Source: Gammaproteobacteria bacterium | GTDB taxonomy: Bacteria; Pseudomonadota; Gammaproteobacteria; Steroidobacterales; JABDKV01 | Assembly: GCA_029862285.1 (NCBI GenBank) | Contig: JAOTXR010000010.1 | Coordinates: 1-14,572 of the forward strand | Reading direction: 5' to 3' | DNA: 14,572 bases | In this document: positions 1 through 8,721 of the stretch, in pieces | Position numbering within the stretch: the first letter of the stretch is position 1 | Layout: every line of letters begins with the position of its first letter | Notes under the pieces: model-generated | The model's input: only the letters and a program-made list of their open reading frames with translations | Databases searched by the model: none | Told to the model about the DNA's origin: nothing | Program-made: the position numbers and the translations under genes

Positions 1-426
1 AACTCGATCCCGAAAATCAGGATGAATCAACTCGAGAGCCGGTTTGCTAATCAGGTCCTTCTGGCGGACACCACGCATTGCTGCAGCTTGTGGATTCGCA
101 TAAATAATTTTCTTGCGCAGCACGACGATGGCTTCCTGGACACCTTCTGCGAGATTCCGGAATAAGCGCTCGCGGACGTCCTCCAAACGCTCACGTGTGT
201 CAAAAACGTCAAAAATGTCGTTGACCGACCGTTCGAGTTGGCCCAGTTCATCGTCACTGCTTGATTCTGTCACGCGTTTGCGGAATTCGGGATGGCTGGC
301 GATGTCGCCGAGTTCGTCGTTGAGGCGGTCGACACGCCCGAGAATGCTCCGCCGCGTGAGCAACCAGGTAAGCACCACGGCTACCAGCCCCACGGCAATA
401 ATGATTATTTCGAGCATCCCCGGCAC
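1..426 (-). CDS. Membrane-anchored HAMP-PAS signalling protein (5' part; C-terminus outside window)
   Basis: The first 142 residues are present and the frame is open to the window edge. Residues about 5-23 form one hydrophobic membrane segment. About 24-78 read as a HAMP linker, with a conserved DELGQLERSVNDIF segment near 59-72. From about 90 a PAS domain begins, with the typical IIYANPQAAAMRGV core near 107-120 and ELIHPDFRDRV near 132-142. There is almost no periplasmic part, so sensing probably occurs in the cytoplasmic PAS domain or the membrane. The output domain (histidine kinase, GGDEF or EAL) lies outside the window, so the class cannot be decided. I chose the GTG at 426 because a perfect AGGAGG (436-441) sits 9 bases upstream; an ATG at 417 would have an 18-base gap. 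The gene starts 4 bases after the thiC stop, and its Shine-Dalgarno lies inside thiC, so translational coupling is likely. Confidence 0.8.
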   Translation of the reverse strand, partial: MPGMLEIIIIAVGLVAVVLTWLLTRRSILGRVDRLNDELGDIASHPEFRKRVTESSSDDELGQLERSVNDIFDVFDTRERLEDVRERLFRNLAEGVQEAIVVLRKKIIYANPQAAAMRGVRQKDLISKPALELIHPDFRDRV

Positions 427-430
427 GCGG

Positions 431-2359
<1,929 letters not shown>

Positions 2360-2364
2360 CTATG

Positions 2365-2388
2365 TCGCCCGGGCCCCCGTCCGGACGA
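2365..2388 (-). promoter_or_regulatory. GC-rich hairpin in the thiC leader
   Basis: On the minus strand TCGTCCGG (2388-2381) can pair with CCGGGCGA (2372-2365) across an 8-base G-rich loop, giving 8 pairs with one G-U wobble. It lies about 42 bases before the thiC ATG. There is no T-run after it, so it is not a clear terminator. A role in thiC leader RNA is a guess; a chance GC-rich fold is possible. Confidence 0.3.
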
Positions 2389-2392
2389 TGGT

Positions 2393-2447
2393 TTATGTGA
2401 ATTAGGATATTACAAGCAGCCCCGGTACGCGATGAGGTTTCACATAA
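2393..2447. promoter_or_regulatory. Long-spaced inverted repeat TTATGTGA / TCACATAA between thiC and the methyltransferase gene
   Basis: TTATGTGA (2393-2400) and its exact reverse complement TCACATAA (2440-2447) flank 39 bases in the divergent spacer. The half-sites resemble CRP-type TGTGA/TCACA halves, but the centre-to-centre distance (about 47 bp, near 4.5 helical turns) is far too large for one CRP dimer. It could be two protein sites or the base of an RNA stem in the thiC leader. No strong -35/-10 pair was found here for either gene, though the AT-rich GAATTAGGATATTAC at 2399-2413 is the likeliest promoter area. Confidence 0.35.
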
Positions 2448-2525
2448 GTTGGCCCGGTAATCGGCTTGTCTGGCCGGTTCAAACTGCGTAACCTTCCCCA
2501 GCGCCGGCTACTGAGAGAGAGAAAG

Positions 2526-3176
2526 ATGGACGTTCAACTCGCCCGTGAGCAAATGATCGACCAGCAGATTCGCGGCTGGGAAGTCCTCGACGCGCGCGTG
2601 CTTTCGGTAATGGCCGCCGTACCACGCGAAGACTTTGTCCCTGACGCCTACCGCCAGCTGGCTTTTGCCGACACCAGAATCCCGTTGCCCGAGGGGCAGG
2701 TGATGATGACCCCAAACGTCGAGGGCCGGATGCTACAGGCACTGACGGTACAACCTGGCGATGTGGCATTGGATGTGGGCACGGGAAGCGGTTTTTCGTC
2801 TGCATGCCTGGCGGCACTCGGTGCCCGAGTCACCAGTATTGAAATTCATGCCAGTCTCGCCGAAAGAGCCGCCGCGATTCATTCCCAGCTCGGTATCAAC
2901 GAAGTTCAGGTTGACATTGCCGATGCCGCGCAACTGGCCGCAACCGACAAATACGATGTCATCGCCGTAACAGGGTCTATTCCAACGTACGCAAAACGCT
3001 TCCCACAAGCCCTGCGAGTAGGCGGACGCCTCTTTGTCATTGTCGGCGATGCACCGGTCATGGAAGCCATACTGGTTACACGTACCGGTGTTGACGCATG
3101 GATGCGCGAGAGCCTCTTCGAGACCGAGCTGGCGCCACTGGAAAACTTCGCAAGGCCCGCCAGGTTCGAGTTCTGA
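2526..3176 (+). CDS. Protein-L-isoaspartate O-methyltransferase (PCMT) family protein, divergent paralogue
   Basis: The 216-residue product has the PCMT fold: N-terminal REQMIDQQIRGWEVLD, then AAVPREDFVP (31-40), then the SAM-binding loop LDVGTGSGFSSACLA (82-96) and an acidic strand end near E106. Canonical PCMT repairs isoaspartyl residues using SAM. Here the usual T-I-S-Q-P-Y substrate motif is replaced by V-M-M-T-P-N-V-E-G (59-67), and the V-T-A-A-P stretch by VTGSIP (148-153). Repair activity therefore should not be assumed; it may methylate something else. I chose the ATG at 2526 because a GAGAGAGAAAG purine tract precedes it and the alignment with family members begins there; an upstream TTG extension is unsupported. 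The stop overlaps the rhodanese start (ATGA), so the two are probably translationally coupled, and tolC follows. Family assignment is firm, substrate unknown. Confidence 0.85.
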   Translation: MDVQLAREQMIDQQIRGWEVLDARVLSVMAAVPREDFVPDAYRQLAFADTRIPLPEGQVMMTPNVEGRMLQALTVQPGDVALDVGTGSGFSSACLAALGARVTSIEIHASLAERAAAIHSQLGINEVQVDIADAAQLAATDKYDVIAVTGSIPTYAKRFPQALRVGGRLFVIVGDAPVMEAILVTRTGVDAWMRESLFETELAPLENFARPARFEF

Positions 3177-3505
3177 TGCAGATCCGCAAGATGTCCGTGC
3201 AGGACCTGGCGAGCCGGCTGTCGGCTGACGAAATCTGCCTGCTCGACGTCCGCGAGCCCTGGGAAGTGGCGACCGCCCATATCGATGCCGCCCTGGCTAT
3301 CCCGATGAACGATGTACCGGACCACCTGGATGAGCTGCGCAAGGCCGCCAACGGCAGAGATATCGTCGTGATGTGTCACAGCGGTCAGCGCAGCGCAGTC
3401 ATCACCCGGTTTCTGAACCAAGCCGGCTTTGGCGATGTCTTCAACTTGGACGGTGGTATCACGGCGTGGTCGCAATACATCGACCCGGCGGTGCCGTCCT
3501 ATTGA
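3176..3505 (+). CDS. Single-domain rhodanese-like sulfurtransferase
   Basis: This is a 109-residue single rhodanese domain of the GlpE/PspE size class. LLDVREPWE (22-30) is the conserved N-terminal signature, followed by AIPM (41-44). The active-site loop CHSGQRS (67-73) carries the persulfide-forming Cys67 and the usual Gly and Arg. It ends with the NLDGGITAW segment typical of the domain. There is no signal peptide, so it is cytoplasmic. Such proteins transfer sulfane sulfur between thiol donors and acceptors; the partner here is unknown. The start ATG at 3176 shares 4 bases with the methyltransferase stop, which fixes the start and indicates one transcript. thiC, another sulfur and thiamine context gene, is nearby but divergent, so a link to thiamine is only speculative. 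Catalytic residues appear intact. Confidence 0.92.
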   Translation: MQIRKMSVQDLASRLSADEICLLDVREPWEVATAHIDAALAIPMNDVPDHLDELRKAANGRDIVVMCHSGQRSAVITRFLNQAGFGDVFNLDGGITAWSQYIDPAVPSY

Positions 3506-3526
3506 CCAGGCTACTATCTGGTTTCA

Positions 3527-3567
3527 TTAACTGTTATAGTTAAGTATAACACTATATCAGTTGTGTT
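3527..3567 (+). promoter_or_regulatory. AT-rich tolC control region with nested dyad symmetries
   Basis: Three dyads overlap in the 89-bp gap before tolC: TTAACT-N5-AGTTAA (3527-3543), TGTTATA-N6-TATAACA (3532-3551) and AACAC-N10-GTGTT (3548-3567). The region also holds -10-like hexamers TATAGT (3535-3540) and TATAAC (3545-3550), though no convincing -35 is placed for either. The AT content contrasts with the GC-rich genes around it. This looks like a promoter with an overlapping operator, but the regulator is unknown. Confidence 0.5.
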
Positions 3568-3594
3568 GCGTTGCAATAATTCAAGGACCTTGCC

Positions 3595-4968
3595 ATGACT
3601 TTTTCACGGCTTTGCGCATATGCGCTGTTCGCTTTTCTGATCTCACCGGCCTGGAGCTCTGATCTCCTCGAGGTTTACAAGCTGGCGCTGCAAAGCGACC
3701 CACTGTTGCGCGAAGCTGATGCCAACCGGCTCGCGGCGATGGAGATACGCCCGCAGGCACGCTCGCTGTTAATGCCCAGCGTGGCGCTGACCGCCTCCGA
3801 GACCGACCAGGGTCAGGACGGACTGAGTTCGCAATTCGGCCAGACCGGATTCGTCGATACGTTTTCCGACAGCGACTCCGACCAGACTTCTTACGGCGTT
3901 TCATTAATCCAGCCCGTGTTCCGCTGGGACTCGTGGCTGCTGCTGAAACAGGCAGACAAGGTCGTCGCCCGGTCCGAAATTGATTACGAAGTCGTCAAGC
4001 AGGCCATGATGCTGCGTGTGGTCGCACGCTATTTTGACGTATTGGCCGCACAGGACGAACTGGAGTCCAGCGAGGCAAGTAAAGAGGCTATCAAACGACA
4101 GCTCGAGCAGGCCGAGACGCGTTTCGAAGTCGGCCTGATTGCGATTACCGGTGTGCAGGAAGCACGCGCCGCCTACGACACGGAGGTCGCCTCGGAGATC
4201 CTTGCACGGCGTGTACTCGCTACGGCGCGGGAGAGTCTGCGTGAAATCACCGGTGTCTATGTCGACAAACTGGAAGAACCTGGCAGTTCTCTCCCGTTGA
4301 TGGCGCCCGAACCGGCGGATGACGAGGCCTGGGTAAACATTGCCCTGAATCAGAATTTGCAGCTTAACGCCAGCAGGATTGGCGTCCAGATCGCAAAAGA
4401 ATCAATCAAAGTGCAAAAGGCGGGTCGTCTCCCCACCCTGGACCTGGTCGTGCAACGCAACGAGTTTGAGGCCGATACCCGCCAGAGCCTGACTTTCCCG
4501 CCAGTCGCGGGCTCCATCGACTCGCCAACACGATCCGATTTCACCACCGATGTCGTGCTACTCCAGCTCAACCTGCCGATCTACACCGGCGGGTTCAGGA
4601 CTTCGAAGGTACGCGAGGCAGTTTACGAACATCGGGCCGCTCGCGAGCGCCTGGAGCGAATCGCCCGCAACACCGAACGCCAGACTCGCGATGCCTATCT
4701 TGGCGTAATTTCCGACATCTCGATTGTAAGAGCGCTCGAGCGGGCGCTGGAATCGACCGAAACAGCGCTCAAGGCAACGGAAGCGGGTTTCGAAGTTGGT
4801 ACGCGCACGACGGTGGACGTGCTGGATGCCAGACGTGAGTTGTTTACTGCCAGAACCAATCTCGAACGCGGCCGTTATGACTACATCATTAATTTGCTGA
4901 ACCTCAAACAGGCCGCTGGCACTCTGACCGATGCCGACCTGGTGGAGATCAACGACTGGCTCAATTAA
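3595..4968 (+). CDS. tolC: TolC-family outer-membrane efflux/secretion channel
   Basis: TolC forms a trimeric beta-barrel with a long periplasmic alpha-helical tunnel that serves as the exit duct for efflux pumps and type I secretion. The 457-residue product starts with a signal peptide (1 to about 22, cleavage near A-W-S-S). The family's internal duplication is visible: RFEVGLIAITGVQEARAAYD near 176-195 and GFEVGTRTTVDVLDARRELF near 398-417 occupy equivalent places. The N-terminal half resembles Escherichia TolC closely (DLLEVYKLALQSDPLLRE, QPVFRWD, RQLEQAETRFEVG). It is shorter than the 493-residue Escherichia protein, mainly at the C-terminus. AAGGA lies 7 bases before the ATG. No pump or membrane-fusion gene is adjacent, so it is probably a shared channel. 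It converges with waaA, with 16 bases between stops. Confidence 0.95.
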   Translation: MTFSRLCAYALFAFLISPAWSSDLLEVYKLALQSDPLLREADANRLAAMEIRPQARSLLMPSVALTASETDQGQDGLSSQFGQTGFVDTFSDSDSDQTSYGVSLIQPVFRWDSWLLLKQADKVVARSEIDYEVVKQAMMLRVVARYFDVLAAQDELESSEASKEAIKRQLEQAETRFEVGLIAITGVQEARAAYDTEVASEILARRVLATARESLREITGVYVDKLEEPGSSLPLMAPEPADDEAWVNIALNQNLQLNASRIGVQIAKESIKVQKAGRLPTLDLVVQRNEFEADTRQSLTFPPVAGSIDSPTRSDFTTDVVLLQLNLPIYTGGFRTSKVREAVYEHRAARERLERIARNTERQTRDAYLGVISDISIVRALERALESTETALKATEAGFEVGTRTTVDVLDARRELFTARTNLERGRYDYIINLLNLKQAAGTLTDADLVEINDWLN

Positions 4969-4992
4969 TGCCGTCGGCCTTTGGCTACGGCA
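4969..4992. terminator. Weak hairpin between convergent tolC and waaA
   Basis: TGCCGT (4969-4974) pairs with ACGGCA (4987-4992), enclosing a small GCC-TTT-GGC stem-loop. It spans the convergent stops, a natural place for a shared terminator, but neither side has a proper T-tract. I consider it only a possible terminator. Confidence 0.25.
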
Positions 4993-6250
4993 ACAGTGGA
5001 TCGACCAGCGCTAACAGGCGCTCCAGCGCGCCTCGATTCTGTCGCAGCAATGTCAGGCCACGCTGACCGAATTCATGGGCCTGGGTCTCGTTACCGAACC
5101 ACTCGGTCAAACGAAATGCCAGGTCCCGTGCGTCAGTCACCCGCAGCGCTGCATTTGCGTCGATAAACATCGACGCAATATCCTCGGCATTGAAGGTGTG
5201 CGGTCCGGTCAGTATCGGTTTGCCCAAAGCTGCAGGTTCGAGCAGATTGTGACCACCTATCGGCACCAGGCTGCCACCGACGAATGCAATGTCGCAGGCT
5301 GCGTAAATCAGCGTCAATTCGCCGAGTGTATCGATCAGGAAAACATCGGTTTCGGCGTCGCATCGCAAGCCGCTGCTGCGCGTAACCACTGACCAGCCGC
5401 GTTCTTTCAGCATTTGCGCGACACCGTTAAACCTCTCCGGATGTCGCGGCACCAACATCAGCAGTGTATCCGGATATTTTTGACGGACTATTTGCAGCGC
5501 TTCGAGAATCTGCTCCTCTTCGCCCTCATGCGTGCTGCCGGCAACCCAGACCCGCCGACCAGCGGCGTGTTCGTCACGAAACGCCGCACCCAGTTTTGGC
5601 AGATCCTGGTCCGGCTCGAAATCGAACTTGATATTGCCTGTCACATGAGTGCGCGCGGGGTTGGCGCCGAGTGACCGAAAACGCTCAGCATCGCTTTCGC
5701 TTTGGGCGGCGATTACTATCCCGTGCGAAAGTGCTTCACGAAACAGACCGACAAAACGACGATATTTTACGACCGAGACCGGCGACACTCGTGCGCTTGC
5801 CAGTACCAGCGGTACCTGTCGCTTGCCGCACTCATGATAGAGGTTGGGCCACAGCTCGGTCTCGATGATGATCGCCAGCTGTGGCTGTACCCGATCGAAA
5901 AAACGACGCACCGCGCCGGGTAGATCGTACGGCGCATAGAGATGTATGACGCTGTCGCCAAACATATCCCTGACTCGTTCTGCGCCCGTCGGCGTTACCG
6001 TGCTTAGTACCAGCGGAATCCCCGGATAACGTCGCATCAACTCCCTGACCAGCGCGGCAGCGGCCTGGACTTCGCCGACCGAAACCGCATGTACCCAGAT
6101 GCTCGGGTGGTCCAGCGCGATCGATGAGTAGCCGAAACGTTCGCCAAATCGATCCCAATAGGCGCGATTGCGAAAGCCGCGCAAAAACAGGAACCCCGCA
6201 ACAAATGGAGCGAGCAAATACGAAAGCAGTACGTAGGCGAAACGTGGCAA
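4985..6250 (-). CDS. waaA: 3-deoxy-D-manno-octulosonic acid (Kdo) transferase WaaA
   Basis: WaaA transfers Kdo from CMP-Kdo to the lipid IVA precursor at the inner face of the inner membrane. From the TTG at 6250 the product is 421 residues, matching the roughly 425 of the family. Residues 4-23 form the N-terminal membrane anchor. GERFG (36-40) carries the glutamate (E37) in the position of the proposed family base. VHAVSVGE (53-60), ETELWPNL (130-137), GSTHEGEE, PRHPERF and the C-terminal GGSLVPIGGHNLLEP block are all typical of this retaining glycosyltransferase. The TTG begins 1 base after the hldE stop and has no clear Shine-Dalgarno, so it probably depends on coupling to hldE. A GTG at 6307 inside hldE is the main alternative. 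With kdkA nearby, a monofunctional enzyme adding one Kdo is plausible. Confidence 0.95.
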   Translation of the reverse strand: MPRFAYVLLSYLLAPFVAGFLFLRGFRNRAYWDRFGERFGYSSIALDHPSIWVHAVSVGEVQAAAALVRELMRRYPGIPLVLSTVTPTGAERVRDMFGDSVIHLYAPYDLPGAVRRFFDRVQPQLAIIIETELWPNLYHECGKRQVPLVLASARVSPVSVVKYRRFVGLFREALSHGIVIAAQSESDAERFRSLGANPARTHVTGNIKFDFEPDQDLPKLGAAFRDEHAAGRRVWVAGSTHEGEEEQILEALQIVRQKYPDTLLMLVPRHPERFNGVAQMLKERGWSVVTRSSGLRCDAETDVFLIDTLGELTLIYAACDIAFVGGSLVPIGGHNLLEPAALGKPILTGPHTFNAEDIASMFIDANAALRVTDARDLAFRLTEWFGNETQAHEFGQRGLTLLRQNRGALERLLALVDPLLP

Positions 6251-6251
6251 G

Positions 6252-7679
6252 TTATCGCAGCGCGCGACGAATGCGCTCGATGATAGATGATGTCGATCGC
6301 CCTTCACGAAAACTGAGCACCCGAACCTCGCCACCGGCGCGTTGGACACACGCGGCTCCCGCAATCTCATCGACCTGGTAGTCACCGCCCTTTACCAGCA
6401 CATCCGGCAACACCCGGCAAATCAGCTCTTCCGGCGTATCTTCGGAAAACGGCACAACCCAGTCGACCGCAGCCAGGCCAGCGAGCACAGACATACGATC
6501 TTCGAGTGGCACTATCGGCCGACCCTTGCCCTTGAGTTTACGCACGGAGTCGTCATCGTTGACCGCAACTATCAGTCGCTGCCCCAACGACTTGGCTTCT
6601 TCGAGGTACGCGACGTGACCGGTGTGCAGGATGTCAAAACAGCCATTGGTCATCACGACCCGTTCACTACGCGCCTGTGCTTCACGCACGAATTCCGTGA
6701 GTTCGGACTCATTCAGCAAACCGCGGCCCCCAATACCGCGTCGGTGTAACTCGAGTCGCAGTTCAGATCGGCTGACCGTGGCTACACCCAGTTTTCGGAC
6801 GACCAGACCAGCGGCGATATTGGCCAGCGTTGCCGCTGCCACGATATCCGCACCCGCAGCGAGCATCGCTGCGAGCGTGGCAATAACCGTATCGCCCGCA
6901 CCGGTCACATCGTAGACTTCACGCGTTTCTGCAGCCAGGTGAACTGCATTGTCGTCGCCAAGAATCAGGGTCATCCCCCGATCGCCCCGCGTGATGAGCA
7001 GGTAGTCCAGCGACAGCTCAGTTCGCAGGGCCGCGCCACGACTGACTATCTGTTCGTCCGTTTGGCACGCCCCAACCACCGCTTCGAACTCACGCAAATT
7101 CGGGGTCAGTAGCGTCGCACCAGCGTAGCGGGAAAAATTGCTGCCCTTCGGATCAACCAGGACACTGGCGCCCGCCTCGCGCGCAGTGCGAATCAACTCG
7201 ACAGGTTCTCGCAAAGTTCCCTTCGCATAATCTGACAACACCACCACGCCGGTGCTGCCACAGGCCCGTGCAAATTCTTCGGCGGGAAAAACATCGCCGG
7301 CTAAAGAAAAGTCTTCTTCATGGTCGAGGCGGATGAGTTGCTGATTGCGGCTGAGTACGCGCAATTTGGTAATCGTCGGCGACGCCGAGCGGCCAAACAG
7401 ACACTCGACCGCTGATTGTTGCAGCAGGGTCTCCAGCTTATCTGCAGGTTCGTCATCCCCGGCAATCCCGACCAGCACCGGTGAGATGTCCAGGGCGGCG
7501 AGATTCAATGCGACATTTGCGGCACCACCGGGACGATCCTCAGCGTCACGGACTCGCACAACCGGAACTGGCGCCTCGGGCGAAATACGCGAGGCCGGGC
7601 CCAACCAGTAACGGTCTAGCATGACATCGCCCGCAACAACCACGCGTCGTCCGGAAAAATTAGGCACTTTCAAGGACAT
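6252..7679 (-). CDS. hldE: Bifunctional heptose-7-phosphate kinase / heptose-1-phosphate adenylyltransferase HldE
   Basis: HldE supplies two steps of ADP-heptose synthesis: phosphorylation of D-glycero-D-manno-heptose 7-phosphate at C1, then adenylyl transfer after removal of the 7-phosphate. The 475-residue product is the fused form. The N-terminal PfkB/ribokinase half has GDVMLDRYW (17-25), RISPEAPVPV (31-40), GGAANVALNL (51-60) and the catalytic DVTGAGDT (257-264). The C-terminal nucleotidyltransferase half begins near 341 with MTNGCFDILHTGH (343-355), containing the H-x-G-H motif, then VKGGDY. The ATG at 7679 aligns with the family start and follows GGGG about 7 bases upstream; a TTG four codons earlier is less likely. 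It is immediately followed by waaA, forming a two-gene LPS core operon. Both active sites look intact. Confidence 0.97.
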   Translation of the reverse strand: MSLKVPNFSGRRVVVAGDVMLDRYWLGPASRISPEAPVPVVRVRDAEDRPGGAANVALNLAALDISPVLVGIAGDDEPADKLETLLQQSAVECLFGRSASPTITKLRVLSRNQQLIRLDHEEDFSLAGDVFPAEEFARACGSTGVVVLSDYAKGTLREPVELIRTAREAGASVLVDPKGSNFSRYAGATLLTPNLREFEAVVGACQTDEQIVSRGAALRTELSLDYLLITRGDRGMTLILGDDNAVHLAAETREVYDVTGAGDTVIATLAAMLAAGADIVAAATLANIAAGLVVRKLGVATVSRSELRLELHRRGIGGRGLLNESELTEFVREAQARSERVVMTNGCFDILHTGHVAYLEEAKSLGQRLIVAVNDDDSVRKLKGKGRPIVPLEDRMSVLAGLAAVDWVVPFSEDTPEELICRVLPDVLVKGGDYQVDEIAGAACVQRAGGEVRVLSFREGRSTSSIIERIRRALR

Positions 7680-7692
7680 CTCAGGCCCCAAA

Positions 7693-7702
7693 CCCGATCG
7701 GG
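7693..7702. repeat. Perfect 10-bp palindrome CCCGATCGGG
   Basis: CCCGATCGGG lies 14 bases upstream of the hldE ATG, within its likely 5' leader or promoter. It could be an operator half-turn site or chance in GC-rich DNA. Confidence 0.3.
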
Positions 7703-7719
7703 CGGCATGTTACCAGACC

Positions 7720-7772
7720 GGGGACTGTCCCCGCAGGGGACTGTCCCCATTTGCCGCAGGGGACTGTCGCCC
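7720..7772. repeat. Three tandem copies of the GGGGACTGTCCCC palindrome
   Basis: GGGGACTGTCCCC occurs exactly at 7720-7732 and 7736-7748, and with one change (GGGGACTGTCGCC) at 7759-7771. Copies 2 and 3 are each preceded by CCGCA, so the unit is CCGCAGGGGACTGTCCCC. Each unit is a 6-bp inverted repeat around a single central T. It fills the hldE-lpxL divergent spacer, ending 17 bases before the lpxL ATG. The form resembles REP-like intergenic repeats of proteobacteria; mobility by a RAYT-type transposase is inference, and no such gene is present here. Confidence 0.8.
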
Positions 7773-7788
7773 TGATACCATCCGCCGG

Positions 7789-8721
7789 ATGAGTGAGACA
7801 CGCCCGGCACTGAGTAGCTACCTGGGGCCACGGTATTGGCTGACCTGGCTGCAGCTGGGTATTGTCCGGCTGATCTGCCTGCTTCCCTACCGACCGCTGA
7901 TGGGCATTGGGCGCCTGTTTGGCCGTGTCGCAAAACGCGTAATGAAAAAGCGGCGGCACATCGCCAAGCGCAACATTGCGCAGTGTCTCCCCGAACTGAG
8001 CGAAGCTCAATGCCAGGACTTGCTGCGACGCCATTTCGATTCTCTGGGCATGGCGATTTTCGAAACCGGGCTGGCATGGTGGGCAAGCGATCGGCGTCTG
8101 GAACCTCTTTGCCACGTTGAGGGCATTGAATACCTCGAGACCGCGCTGCAGGCAGGTCGTGGCGCGATTGTGCTGAGTGCGCATTTCACCTGTCTGGAGA
8201 TTTGCAGCCGGCTGCTGGCGATGCAGGCACGCATCAACCCTGTTTATCGCGGCTTCCGTAACCCGTTGCTACAGGAGGTAATGCTGCGTGGCAGGGAACA
8301 GTGTACCGATAGTATGATCGCCAAAAACGATATTCGTCAGATGGTGCGGGCGCTGAAGAAGAACGGCATCGTATGGTACGCCCCGGACCAGTCTTATTCA
8401 GGAAAGAACGCGCAACTGGTACCGTTTTTCGGCATTCCGGCGCAGACCAACACCGCCACCACACGTCTGGCAAAACTCTCCGGTGCACCGATACTGCCAT
8501 TCCTGCCATGGCGTCTGCAGGATGGTTCTGGCTACAAGATCGTTATTGGCCCGGCGCTGGAAGAGTTGCCCTCAGACGATGAAATTGCCGATACAGTCGC
8601 GTTTCACCATCTGATCGAGAAAAGGGTGTGCGAGGTTCCGGAACAATACTTGTGGATACACAGGCGATTCAAGAATATTCCCGAGCTGCCGGAATTTTAC
8701 GCCCGTGTCCACGAACCATAA
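7789..8721 (+). CDS. lpxL: Lipid A lauroyl/myristoyl acyltransferase, LpxL (HtrB) family
   Basis: The 310-residue product belongs to the LpxL/LpxM/LpxP lysophospholipid acyltransferase family, which adds secondary acyl chains to Kdo-lipid A at the inner membrane using acyl-ACP. A hydrophobic segment (about 17-37) is the N-terminal anchor. The catalytic H-x4-E motif is seen in HFTCLE, H132 and E137. Also typical are PDQSYSGKNAQLVPFFG, the TNTATTRLAKLSGAPILP stretch, and the C-terminal YLWIHRRFK. Length matches Escherichia LpxL (306). The ATG at 7789 is chosen by alignment; the frame is open further upstream through the repeat cluster but that part looks noncoding. No good Shine-Dalgarno is visible. 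Acyl specificity cannot be read from the sequence. It ends inside the 3' end of kdkA, with a 25-base convergent overlap (8697-8721). Confidence 0.93.
   Translation: MSETRPALSSYLGPRYWLTWLQLGIVRLICLLPYRPLMGIGRLFGRVAKRVMKKRRHIAKRNIAQCLPELSEAQCQDLLRRHFDSLGMAIFETGLAWWASDRRLEPLCHVEGIEYLETALQAGRGAIVLSAHFTCLEICSRLLAMQARINPVYRGFRNPLLQEVMLRGREQCTDSMIAKNDIRQMVRALKKNGIVWYAPDQSYSGKNAQLVPFFGIPAQTNTATTRLAKLSGAPILPFLPWRLQDGSGYKIVIGPALEELPSDDEIADTVAFHHLIEKRVCEVPEQYLWIHRRFKNIPELPEFYARVHEP

Noticed and set aside
2509..2516. CTGAGA-like sequence before the methyltransferase gene, recalling a THI box
   Set aside because: It is on the plus strand, away from thiC, is part of a GA-rich ribosome-binding tract, and no other TPP aptamer segment accompanies it.
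3502..3530. TTGACC as a -35 for tolC
   Set aside because: The hexamer overlaps the rhodanese stop and the matching -10 (CATTAA) is poor; the TATA-rich sites downstream are likelier.
5075..5392. Plus-strand frame within waaA that could encode a small protein
   Set aside because: It is antisense to conserved waaA motifs and has no recognisable features.
7720..7772. Possible CRISPR array
   Set aside because: Units are 13-18 bases with 3- and 10-base gaps, no spacers of proper length, and no cas genes.
7621..7788. 56-codon upstream extension of lpxL
   Set aside because: It crosses the hldE start and the palindromic repeats, and family similarity begins at the ATG at 7789.
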